DNA from: Ruminococcus sp. | GTDB lineage: Bacteria > Bacillota_A > Clostridia > Oscillospirales > Ruminococcaceae | Reading direction: 5' to 3' | Assembly: GCF_016283395.1 (NCBI RefSeq) | Contig: NZ_JAEEMU010000033.1 | Coordinates: forward strand, 62,001 to 126,000 | Length of the DNA: 64,000 nucleotides | In this document: positions 45,695 through 52,856 of the stretch, piece after piece | Layout: the number at the start of each line of letters is the position of its first letter | Numbering within the stretch: the stretch's first letter is position 1 | The notes under the pieces: generated by a model | Told to the model about the DNA's origin: nothing | What the model saw: only the letters and a program-made list of their open reading frames with translations | Database searches by the model: none | Program-made: the position numbers and the translations under genes

Positions 45695-46720
45695 TTATCC
45701 TTTCTTAGTCGCAACTACTGCATAATCCTGACTTCCGAACAGCATCTCGGATACCTTTTTCATTGCCTTGTTGAATTCCTCGGTATTCTCTCCGCCTTCC
45801 AGCTTCAGCTCGGGTATCTCAAAGGGCGGTCTGCTGTTTTCGGTATAGATTATCTCGATGTCCTTAAAGCCTGCTTTTTCGAGGTAATACTGCATAGTAA
45901 GAGGGTGAACAGGCTTTATGTGCGACGGGTCTATGTAGAATGCATTGGTATATATCGAGAGCGATGTAGGGTTCGGGGTCTCGATGATGATACAGCCCCC
46001 CTCTTCAAGACGCTCATAAGCTGTATTGCACAGCTGTATTATCTGATGAGGCTTGAGATGCTCCACCACCTGTCCCACAAAGATGCCGTCAACGGCATCA
46101 GTCTTTGCAAGAAAGTCCGCCCCGTCACCGCAGGTGGCTTTGAGCCCTTTCATAATGCAGTATTCCACATAAGGCTCATATATATCCACGCCCTCGGCTG
46201 TTATGCCGTTATCCTGCATAAGTGAGAGAAATTCTCCTCTGCCGCAGCCGATATCCAGTACCTTTTTCTTGTCACGGAAGAATTTAAGGTAGTATTCCTG
46301 CGACTTCTTTATACTTTCGATAGAACCGCGGAAATGGTTCTCGAAATCGAAATAATCAATGTCCTCATAGTCCGAGCTGCTGCTTTCAGCCGAAGACGGT
46401 GCAGGTGAAACACTTTCGCCTGCGGGAGCCGACTGCTGCACGAGAGCAGCCCTGAGCTTCTTTTCCACAGAGCCCAGCTTGCTTTTGAGGAATTCCTCCT
46501 CGCTGGTGAGCCGCTCTATGAGCGTGTTGTTGTTTCTGAGGTTGTTGCAGGCATCCTCAAAGTCGCCTCTAAGAGTCTCACCGTTTCCTCTGACATCGGA
46601 GATATCACTGTCTGCAGCTTCAAGTGCGGAATAGATACCGCCGAAAAGCTTTCTTTTTATAGTTCCCTTGATACCCTTCTGGTGTCTTGCATTTTCAATA
46701 AACTGTGATAAATAGCCCAT
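45695..46720 (-). CDS. SAM-dependent methyltransferase with N-terminal coiled coil
   Basis: 341 residues. Residues about 35-100 are a predicted coiled coil, then a Ser/Ala/Pro-rich linker, and a class I methyltransferase with SAM motif VLDIGCGRGEFL (about 152-163), acidic VDIYEPY and HLKPHQIIQL. It sits next to a Wzt-type ATPase with a carbohydrate-binding tail. In E. coli O9a, the coiled-coil methyltransferase WbdD caps the glycan and Wzt recognises the cap; this gene has the same part list but a different arrangement. The capping role is inferred. Confidence 0.8.
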   Translation of the reverse strand: MGYLSQFIENARHQKGIKGTIKRKLFGGIYSALEAADSDISDVRGNGETLRGDFEDACNNLRNNNTLIERLTSEEEFLKSKLGSVEKKLRAALVQQSAPAGESVSPAPSSAESSSSDYEDIDYFDFENHFRGSIESIKKSQEYYLKFFRDKKKVLDIGCGRGEFLSLMQDNGITAEGVDIYEPYVEYCIMKGLKATCGDGADFLAKTDAVDGIFVGQVVEHLKPHQIIQLCNTAYERLEEGGCIIIETPNPTSLSIYTNAFYIDPSHIKPVHPLTMQYYLEKAGFKDIEIIYTENSRPPFEIPELKLEGGENTEEFNKAMKKVSEMLFGSQDYAVVATKKG

Positions 46721-46723
46721 ATC

Positions 46724-47959
46724 TTACCTCTGGAAATCCCATGTGTGTTCGATGCGGAATACTCCTGCATCGCCCTCTGCCGATATCATTTCTATTTTAT
46801 GTGCCTGTCTGTAATAATCAACAGGTATGCCTTCACCCTGTTCGATAGCTATGTCAAGATTGTAAGTACCGCCGAGAAGCATGACTTTTTTCAGCACTAT
46901 CTCAACTGTACCGTCTTTGTCAATGACAAAATCAGGGACTTTATCTATCCTTGTGTTAGTGCCATAGCACTGTATGCCGTTCAGGTCAAACACTCCTATA
47001 CCGAATACAGCGTCATCTACAGGCTTTTTCACAGTGTAGTCCACCACAAGCTTTATATCCTCGCCTATGCGGAACGCGCTCTGCTCGGTACCGTCAACAG
47101 AGAATGAACGGACTCTCTTTATGCGAGCCTGTCCGCTTCCCCAGCGTTTGCCCTGCTCGTTTTCGGAAGTTTCTGTTTTTTCCGAACCCGCCTCAGCCGC
47201 TTTCATAAGCTCCTGACGCTTTCTGCTCATATAGTCAAGATACTCAAGGTCTATCTCCTTAGGCGGTCCTTCCGCCTTGATGAGTCCCTCATGTATCCAT
47301 ATGGAGCGGTCGCATATCTGCTCTATCTGTCCGAGAGAATGGGATACTATAACTATTGTAGTACCCTGAGCCTTTATCTCTCTCAGCTTGTTGAAGCACT
47401 TTGCCTGAAAATTCGCATCGCCTACCGCAAGTATCTCGTCGATGAGAAGTATGTCCGCGTCAACGTTTATTGCTACGGAAAAGGCAAGTCGCATATACAT
47501 TCCCGACGAATAGGTACGAACGGGATTGTCGATGAAGTCCGCAAGCTCCGAGAACTCAATTATATCGTCAAGTCGTGCATCTATTTCCTTTTTTGTGAGT
47601 CCGAATATAGCCGCATTTGTATAGATGTTCTCCCTGCCGCTCATATCGGGGTGAAAGCCTGCTCCAAGCTCGATAAGGCTCGAAACTCTGCCTTTGAGTT
47701 TTATTGTTCCGCTGTCTGGGTACATTATTCTTGTGAGAAGCTTCAGCGTTGTACTCTTGCCGCAGCCGTTATGACCGATAAGTCCTATGGCTTCACCTTT
47801 TTTTACGTCAAAGCTTATGCCGCGGAGCACCTTTCGCTCCTCATATTTGCTGCGCTTGCGGAAAAGCAGACGTTCCTTGAGCTGTGCGCCCTTGTCGAGA
47901 TAAACCTTGAAGCTTTTGGTCACATCTCTGACTTCTATTGCAATTTCATTTTCAGCCAT
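46724..47959 (-). CDS. Polysaccharide ABC transporter ATPase with Wzt C-terminal domain
   Basis: 411 residues. N-terminal ABC ATPase (about 1-245): Walker [10 protein letters not shown], Walker B ILLIDEILAVGD, a YSSGMYMRLAF signature. C-terminal beta-sandwich (about 270-411: WGSGQARI, then FGIGVFDLNG and YGTNTR) is the Wzt domain that binds the exported glycan's end. Family known for export of O-antigens and related glycans from the cytoplasm. It shares its start base with the permease stop. Confidence 0.92.
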   Translation of the reverse strand: MAENEIAIEVRDVTKSFKVYLDKGAQLKERLLFRKRSKYEERKVLRGISFDVKKGEAIGLIGHNGCGKSTTLKLLTRIMYPDSGTIKLKGRVSSLIELGAGFHPDMSGRENIYTNAAIFGLTKKEIDARLDDIIEFSELADFIDNPVRTYSSGMYMRLAFSVAINVDADILLIDEILAVGDANFQAKCFNKLREIKAQGTTIVIVSHSLGQIEQICDRSIWIHEGLIKAEGPPKEIDLEYLDYMSRKRQELMKAAEAGSEKTETSENEQGKRWGSGQARIKRVRSFSVDGTEQSAFRIGEDIKLVVDYTVKKPVDDAVFGIGVFDLNGIQCYGTNTRIDKVPDFVIDKDGTVEIVLKKVMLLGGTYNLDIAIEQGEGIPVDYYRQAHKIEMISAEGDAGVFRIEHTWDFQR

Positions 47960-48735
47960 TACAGTTCCTCCGCAAAGTGCTTTTGAAGCTTGTTGAATAC
48001 CAGTGCGCCGAATATAAGGAAGAATACTCCCAGAGCTACTGCGATCAGAAGAATTGAAAGATCGGGTATCTGCTTATCGTACAGCACTGTTCTGTAGCAG
48101 TCGATTATGGGCGTCATTGGATTGAGATTGAATATCTTCTGATACTTCCCAGGTATCATCGACTTTGGATATACTACAGGTGTGAGGTACATCCACGCCA
48201 TAGATACGATACCGAGAATGTGCTCCATATCTCTGAAATAGACTGTTATCGCCGAGGTCAGAAGAGCCATTCCCAAAGCGAATATATACTCAACTATCAT
48301 TATTATCGGAAGTGTCAGCACCGCAAGGAAGTTTATATCTGCTCCCGTTACTATTATTACAGCAAATATTACTATGAAACAAAGCAGCATATTCACAAAA
48401 CAGCTCGTAACATAGGATATTGGTATTACCATACGCGGAAAATATATCTTCTTTACAAGGTCTTTCTGCGAGATTATCGAAGCTGCACCTACTGTTATGG
48501 ACGATGAGAAGAATATCCACGGTATCAGTGCCACGAAAAGGTGAAGATAATACCTTTCAATGCCTGCTCGCAGAAAGTTACTGAATACCAGAGTATATAT
48601 TATCAGCTGTAAAAGAGGGTTGATGAAAGTCCACATGAAGCCAAGTACCGAGCCCTTGTAGCGTCCGCGGAGATCTTTTTTCACAAGGCTGAAAATCATC
48701 TGTCTGTAGTCATAAAGTTCTTTTATCGTACTCAT
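47959..48735 (-). CDS. Polysaccharide ABC transporter permease (Wzm/TagG type)
   Basis: 258 residues, six membrane helices of the ABC-2 type. RYKGSVLGFMWTFINPLLQL and SAITVYFRDMEHI are family signatures. It forms the channel for the lipid-linked glycan together with the Wzt-type ATPase encoded next. First gene of the eleven-gene operon, preceded by AAGGAG, a leader hairpin and a perfect promoter. Confidence 0.93.
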   Translation of the reverse strand: MSTIKELYDYRQMIFSLVKKDLRGRYKGSVLGFMWTFINPLLQLIIYTLVFSNFLRAGIERYYLHLFVALIPWIFFSSSITVGAASIISQKDLVKKIYFPRMVIPISYVTSCFVNMLLCFIVIFAVIIVTGADINFLAVLTLPIIMIVEYIFALGMALLTSAITVYFRDMEHILGIVSMAWMYLTPVVYPKSMIPGKYQKIFNLNPMTPIIDCYRTVLYDKQIPDLSILLIAVALGVFFLIFGALVFNKLQKHFAEEL

Positions 48736-48752
48736 TTATTGCTCCTTGAAAA

Positions 48753-48784
48753 GCGCGTTTTCAGGATATTTCTGAAAAAGCGCG
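48753..48784 (-). promoter_or_regulatory. Leader hairpin of the glycan operon
   Basis: On the minus strand CGCGCTTTTTCAG pairs with CTGAAAACGCGC and is followed by TTTT just before the AAGGAG site of the first gene. It lies between promoter and start and could act as an attenuator or limit ribosome access. Confidence 0.5.
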
Positions 48785-48806
48785 TAAAAATCCATAGTAT
48801 CTTTTA

Positions 48807-48835
48807 ATTATATCACAAGCGCATTATGCTGTCAA
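48807..48835 (-). promoter_or_regulatory. Perfect consensus promoter of the glycan operon
   Basis: On the minus strand TTGACA (48835-48830), a 17-base spacer and TATAAT (48812-48807), all twelve bases matching the vegetative consensus. Confidence 0.88.
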
Positions 48836-48867
48836 GTATACTGCTGCCCGTTCTCCCATATAAAGCA

Positions 48868-48893
48868 AAAAACGGACAGTTTTGTCCGTTTTT
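48868..48893. terminator. Terminator after rlmH
   Basis: Arms AAAAACGGACA and TGTCCGTTTTT with a GTTT loop, directly after the rlmH stop and upstream of the glycan promoter. Confidence 0.88.
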
Positions 48894-48894
48894 G

Positions 48895-49368
48895 TCATTT
48901 ATGGTATTTTCCGCCCTCTGCTATCTGAAAGGCGCGGTATATCTGCTCAAGGAGCATTACCCTCGCAAGCTGGTGCGGAAAGGTCATTTTCGACATGGAA
49001 AGCTTCAGAGTACCCATTGACTTTATCTCGGGGTCAAGTCCGAATGAGCTGCCTATTATAAATGTGACCGTGCTTTGTCCGCTTACGCCTGCGTCCGTTA
49101 TTTTCTCCGAAAGCTCGGGACTTGAAAGCTGCTTTCCCTCGATACACATAGGCACTATCATGCCCTTTGCGTAACGCTTTATCTGCTCGGCTTCCTTTTT
49201 CAGTGCAGACGCTATCTCCTTATCCGACGGATTATCGCTGAGTCTGCACTCGTCAAGCTCGTGAAGCTCAAATGTGCAGTATCTGCCGAGACGCTTTATG
49301 TATTCTGCACAGGCACTGCGGAGATAGTCCTCTTTCAGCTTGCCTATAACGATAAGTACAATATTCAT
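48895..49368 (-). CDS. rlmH: 23S rRNA pseudouridine-1915 N3-methyltransferase
   Basis: 157 residues, SPOUT fold. Methylates pseudouridine 1915 of 23S rRNA. The conserved core FIIGSSFGLDPEIKS and MTFPHQLARVMLLEQIYRAF is intact, as is the C-terminal YHK. It overlaps the stop of the YycJ-type gene, a pairing common in Firmicutes. Confidence 0.96.
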   Translation of the reverse strand: MNIVLIVIGKLKEDYLRSACAEYIKRLGRYCTFELHELDECRLSDNPSDKEIASALKKEAEQIKRYAKGMIVPMCIEGKQLSSPELSEKITDAGVSGQSTVTFIIGSSFGLDPEIKSMGTLKLSMSKMTFPHQLARVMLLEQIYRAFQIAEGGKYHK

Positions 49369-50153
49369 CAGAATACCACCGCTCCTCCCTTAGTCTCAAC
49401 GGGAGCTACTCCGAGAAGATAGTCCCTGCCTCGTGTAAAGCCCGAAAGTCCGCGCTGTACGGTGCTGTCAGCCATTTGCGGGTGATTGTTGTCCTGACTG
49501 AGATGTCCAAGCAGAATATGCGTAGTGCCGCGCTCTATCATCTTTCTCACCTGCACTGTGCAGTCATCGTTTGAAAGATGTCCGATAGGAGAAAGTATCC
49601 TCTCTTTCAGATAAAAGGGATAAGGTCCTGTGCGCAGCATATAGTCATCATAATTTGACTCGATAAGCACCATTCGGCAGCCTTTGAGCGCTTCGTCCAC
49701 CTCGGGGGTAACGTGCCCTAAGTCGGTGCAGACAGCACAGTATTTATCGTCCTCTGTATGTATCCTGTAACCGCAGCTCTGTATAGCATCATGGGGAGTA
49801 TTGAAGCAGCTCACCTCACTGCCGCCGCAGCTTATGGTCTTTCCCGTAATGTCTATGACATGGGAGTTTACCGCTATTTTTCCGCCGTCACAGAGCCGCT
49901 GCAATGTGCGCTTCTGACCGTATACAGGCATTCCCGTTTTCCTGGTGAGCATGGCAAGTCCTGCAATATGGTCGGAGTGTTCATGGGTTATGAATACTCC
50001 CTGTATCGCGTCAAGCGGTATGTTATTCACTTCAAGGGCATTGCAGAGCCGTCTGAAACTGACTCCGCAGTCTATAAGTATTCCGCCTTTTTCAGTTCCG
50101 ATAAACGAGGAATTACCCTTGCTGGAGCTGAAAAGTGGATAGAGTCGTGCCAT
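49368..50153 (-). CDS. MBL-fold metallohydrolase, YycJ/WalJ type
   Basis: 261 residues, metallo-beta-lactamase fold. Metal ligands in HEHSDHIAG (a HxHxDH motif), further His in FNTPHDA, Asp in CTDLGHV and a late His. In Firmicutes YycJ is linked to wall metabolism and DNA repair and lies near rlmH, as here. The exact substrate is not known. Confidence 0.88.
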   Translation of the reverse strand: MARLYPLFSSSKGNSSFIGTEKGGILIDCGVSFRRLCNALEVNNIPLDAIQGVFITHEHSDHIAGLAMLTRKTGMPVYGQKRTLQRLCDGGKIAVNSHVIDITGKTISCGGSEVSCFNTPHDAIQSCGYRIHTEDDKYCAVCTDLGHVTPEVDEALKGCRMVLIESNYDDYMLRTGPYPFYLKERILSPIGHLSNDDCTVQVRKMIERGTTHILLGHLSQDNNHPQMADSTVQRGLSGFTRGRDYLLGVAPVETKGGAVVF

Positions 50154-50226
50154 TGGATATTCTCCGTTCTGTTTATTATCTTCTATTTACAAAAGCAATA
50201 AATCATACTTTGCACAAAAGCGCAAT

Positions 50227-50345
50227 AGTTGAGAGTTGAAAGTTGAGAATTGAGAGTTGTGGTATCGCCTGCGGCGATATTATCTAAATAATGTGAGCAA
50301 AGCGAACACATTAACTCTCAACTCTTCACTCTCAACTCTAAACTT
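50227..50345. repeat. Inverted pair of 7-bp arrays around a hairpin
   Basis: TTGA recurs at 50229, 50236, 50243 and 50250 with TTGT at 50257 (period 7). The inverse array covers about 50311-50345 and ends at the cysS stop codon. Between them are the palindromes ATCGCC-TGC-GGCGAT (50264-50278) and a TGTG/CACA hairpin near 50292-50310. Same build as 9055-9177 with unrelated unit sequence. Confidence 0.82.
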
Positions 50346-51765
50346 AATTTATCTTATTGATCTCTGTGCCCTGACGAGTTTCCTTTACTTCATAGCCAAG
50401 TGCTGCTATCTTGTCGCGGAGCTCGTCTGCAAGTGCGAAATTCTTGTCCTTACGTGCAGCCTTACGCTGTTCAACGAGTTCAAGAACCTCATTCGGGATA
50501 TCAGCAGATGCTGAACCTGCATTGTCTGCGACCTCATTTGCGTTAGCGATAAGGTCAAGTCCCAGTACCTTGTCGAACTCATTGATAAGTGCAAGCTTTG
50601 TTGCTGCATTTGCTTTTGATTTCAGTACATCGTACAATACAGTGATACCCATAGCTGTATTGATATCATTATCAAGAGCATCCTTGAAATCCTTCATAAG
50701 ACGGTCGTACTCAGACTTGTCGATATCTCCGCCGTTTTCCTTTGTGAGAGGAGCTATCTTCTCAACCAGCTTATTATAAGCTGTCTTTGCGTTGTCAAGA
50801 TTCTCCCATGAGAATACCAGTGACTTTCTGTAGTGTGACTGCAAGCAGAAGAAACGGTATATAACAGGCTTGTAGCCCTTTTCTTCAAGGAGAGATACTG
50901 TGAGGAACTCGCCCTTGCTCTTGCTCATTTTACCGCTGTTTGTGTTGAGGTGGAGTATATGGAACCAGTAATTGCACCACTTATGTCCGAGATAAGCCTC
51001 AGACTGTGCTATCTCGTTTGTATGATGTGGGAATGCGTTGTCGATACCGCCGCAGTGGATATCGAGGTATTCGCCGTTGTTCTTCATGCTGATGCATGAG
51101 CACTCGATATGCCAGCCCGGATAGCCAATGCCCCAAGGTGAATCCCATTTAAGCTCCTGATCGTCGAACTTTGACTTTGTGAACCAGAGTGCGAAATCTG
51201 CCTTGTTGCGCTTGTTCTCGTCAGCCTCAACGCCCTCACGGACACCTACCGCAAGGTCCTCCTCGTTGAAATCGTTGAATACATAGTACTTTTCAAGCTT
51301 TGATGTGTCGAAGTAGATATTTCCGCCTGCCTCATATGCATAGCCCTTTTCGATAAGCGAGCTGATAACGCGTATAAACTCGTCTATATAAGTAGTAGCA
51401 GGTACAACTATATCAGGCTTCTTGATGTTAAGCTTTTTACAGTCCTCGAAGAAAGCGTCTGTGTAGAACTTTGCTATCTCCATGACTGTCTTGTGCTCAC
51501 GCTTTGCGCCCTTGAGCATCTTGTCATCGCCTGTGTCGCCGTCACTGGTAAGGTGTCCGACATCGGTGATGTTCATAACACGGTTCACATCATAGCCTGT
51601 GAAGCGAAGATACTTTTCAAGTATATCCTCCATGATATAGCTTCTGAGGTTGCCTATGTGCGCATAGTGGTACACAGTAGGTCCGCAGGTGTACATACTT
51701 ACCTTGCCCTCTTCATGTGGTACGAATTCTTCTTTTTTGTGTGATAATGAATTGTATAACTGCAT
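50344..51765 (-). CDS. cysS: Cysteinyl-tRNA synthetase
   Basis: 473 residues, class I. Charges tRNA-Cys. HIGH motif as HIGN (36-39), KMSKS motif KMSKSK, and zinc ligands in TCGPTVY, WHIECS and HHTNEIAQSE. GGAGG precedes the ATG. There is no T-box directly before it, but one lies about 630 bases upstream before a small gene in the same direction (52394-52620) and reads as tRNA-Cys-specific, so cysS may be controlled from there. Confidence 0.97.
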   Translation of the reverse strand: MQLYNSLSHKKEEFVPHEEGKVSMYTCGPTVYHYAHIGNLRSYIMEDILEKYLRFTGYDVNRVMNITDVGHLTSDGDTGDDKMLKGAKREHKTVMEIAKFYTDAFFEDCKKLNIKKPDIVVPATTYIDEFIRVISSLIEKGYAYEAGGNIYFDTSKLEKYYVFNDFNEEDLAVGVREGVEADENKRNKADFALWFTKSKFDDQELKWDSPWGIGYPGWHIECSCISMKNNGEYLDIHCGGIDNAFPHHTNEIAQSEAYLGHKWCNYWFHILHLNTNSGKMSKSKGEFLTVSLLEEKGYKPVIYRFFCLQSHYRKSLVFSWENLDNAKTAYNKLVEKIAPLTKENGGDIDKSEYDRLMKDFKDALDNDINTAMGITVLYDVLKSKANAATKLALINEFDKVLGLDLIANANEVADNAGSASADIPNEVLELVEQRKAARKDKNFALADELRDKIAALGYEVKETRQGTEINKIN

Positions 51766-51797
51766 TTTATTTCCTCCAGAATATTTATGTGTGTAGT

Positions 51798-51983
51798 GAC
51801 GCCCATTGGGCGTCCGCAGTATTTGGTATATTTTACGGGCGGATAATATCCGCCCCTACAGGACTAATACTTGTGGGACGTCGAGGACGCCGTCCCCTAC
51901 AATGGGGCTATTTTACATTTTATGCATAGCACGGGCGGATAATATCCGTCCCTAAAGGCTAACAGCTAACGGCTAAGGGCTAA
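51798..51983. repeat. Four palindromes and a 7-bp array between cysS and the unknown gene
   Basis: Palindromes at 51798-51816, 51835-51860, 51875-51901 and 51931-51956, the second to fourth ending in CCTACA or CCTAAA, then GCT at 51958, 51965, 51972 and 51979 (period 7). The last unit supplies the TAG stop of the gene at 51980-52357. It fills the whole gap. Confidence 0.8.
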
Positions 51984-52357
51984 AATTCCCATATTTCGGG
52001 CGGTGGGTTCTTTATTTTCAGCTTTGAAAAATAGCCGAACATCACCAGGAACTCAGGTATCACGCGGAGTCCGTCACGATAATATGCGTCAATACGCTCC
52101 TTATCATCGGATATGCCTTTATAGTTTCGCGGACAGGAAAACGTCCACTCGGCTGTGAGACTGTCAAAGCTGAGCCTGAAAAAGCCTGCCGGACTGTACT
52201 CGTCAAAGGCTTCAAGAAGTGCTATATGGTCGCCTACTGTATCGGCTGCACCGACATAGGCTGTTTCGCCGTCAAGGCTGATAGCTCCGAGTAGCCTGCT
52301 GTCAGCTTTTACTGCTTCGTTTATTGCCTCATCAGAGGGATATTTTATTATATTCAT
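51980..52357 (-). CDS. Unknown protein behind a T-box
   Basis: 125 residues, soluble, no Cys clusters or membrane helix. YRDGLRVIPEFLVMFGYFSKL near the C-terminus and TYAG-free beta strands such as GETAYVGAADTV give a mixed alpha/beta protein that I do not recognise. GGAGG precedes the ATG. It lies between a T-box leader and cysS, so it is likely induced when charged tRNA-Cys falls short; a link to cysteine supply or tRNA charging is only suggested by position. Its stop codon comes from a 7-bp repeat. Confidence 0.75.
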   Translation of the reverse strand: MNIIKYPSDEAINEAVKADSRLLGAISLDGETAYVGAADTVGDHIALLEAFDEYSPAGFFRLSFDSLTAEWTFSCPRNYKGISDDKERIDAYYRDGLRVIPEFLVMFGYFSKLKIKNPPPEIWEF

Positions 52358-52393
52358 ATCTGTCCTCCTTATTTTTAGCGGCTAAAAAATATA

Positions 52394-52620
52394 AAAGCCC
52401 CCGAGGATATACCTCGGAGGCGCAATTGCTCGTTTCCACTCCGTTTTGAACTCATCTTATCCTTAACGCGGACGAAACGCTGTTATATACACACGGCTTT
52501 GCCGCTTCCACAACAGGACTGACAGCCGCACTTCACTTCCCCCGACTATGTGCTCGCACCTGCCGCACACTCTCTGTAAATCCGCAGAAAAGCTACTCTG
52601 ACTGCTATGTCTTTTATCAG
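52394..52620 (-). promoter_or_regulatory. T-box leader, probably tRNA-Cys-responsive
   Basis: On the minus strand, stem I is marked by AGAGAGTGTGCGG with the distal loop AGGTGCGAGCACA (52575-52546), then GTGAAGTGCGG, where TGC (52530-52528) is the likely Cys specifier. The T-box core GGAGTGGAAACG lies at about 52442-52431; its TGGA matches a U discriminator base, as in tRNA-Cys and unlike tRNA-Val. A terminator (52421-52394, GCCTCCGAGG / CCTCGGGGGC then TTTT) competes with it. The class is clear; the amino acid is inferred from specifier, discriminator and nearby cysS. Confidence 0.88.
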
Positions 52621-52660
52621 TGTTTAGTTATTAGTGGTTAGTGATTAGAAAGCTCTAATC
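52618..52660. repeat. 7-bp array and hairpin at the 5' end of the T-box transcript
   Basis: TTAG recurs at 52624, 52631, 52638 and 52645 (period 7), and GATTAGA-AAGC-TCTAATC (52643-52660) forms a hairpin. It lies between the promoter and stem I of the T-box. Confidence 0.7.
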
Positions 52661-52669
52661 TCTTAAATA

Positions 52670-52699
52670 ATTATATACCATTAAGGTAGTATTTGTCAA
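52670..52699 (-). promoter_or_regulatory. Promoter of the T-box transcript
   Basis: On the minus strand TTGACA (52699-52694), an 18-base spacer and TATAAT (52675-52670), both boxes perfect. Transcription should start near 52663. Confidence 0.82.
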
Positions 52700-52773
52700 T
52701 AGCAATACATTCCCCTTGACTCTTATTTACTTCTCCTCAACTATGAACAAATTGTAAACATTTCTCCTATCCC

Positions 52774-52803
52774 TTGACTTTACCACTGTAAAAGATATAT
52801 ACT
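52774..52803 (+). promoter_or_regulatory. Promoter of htpG
   Basis: TTGACT (52774-52779), an 18-base spacer and TATACT (52798-52803). The CIRCE operator begins five bases later, covering the likely start of transcription. Confidence 0.7.
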
Positions 52804-52807
52804 TTAT

Positions 52808-52834
52808 TTAGCACTCTGATAGCCAGAGTGCTAA
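52808..52834 (+). promoter_or_regulatory. CIRCE operator (HrcA site)
   Basis: TTAGCACTC, nine bases, GAGTGCTAA: a perfect match to the CIRCE consensus bound by the heat-shock repressor HrcA. It lies between the promoter and the ribosome site of htpG. Confidence 0.95.
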
Positions 52835-52856
52835 TTTCACTATGGAGATGTTTTTA

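Noticed and set aside
51766..51979. T-box directly upstream of cysS
   Set aside because: The gap holds only palindromes and a 7-bp array; the T-box is before the next gene upstream.
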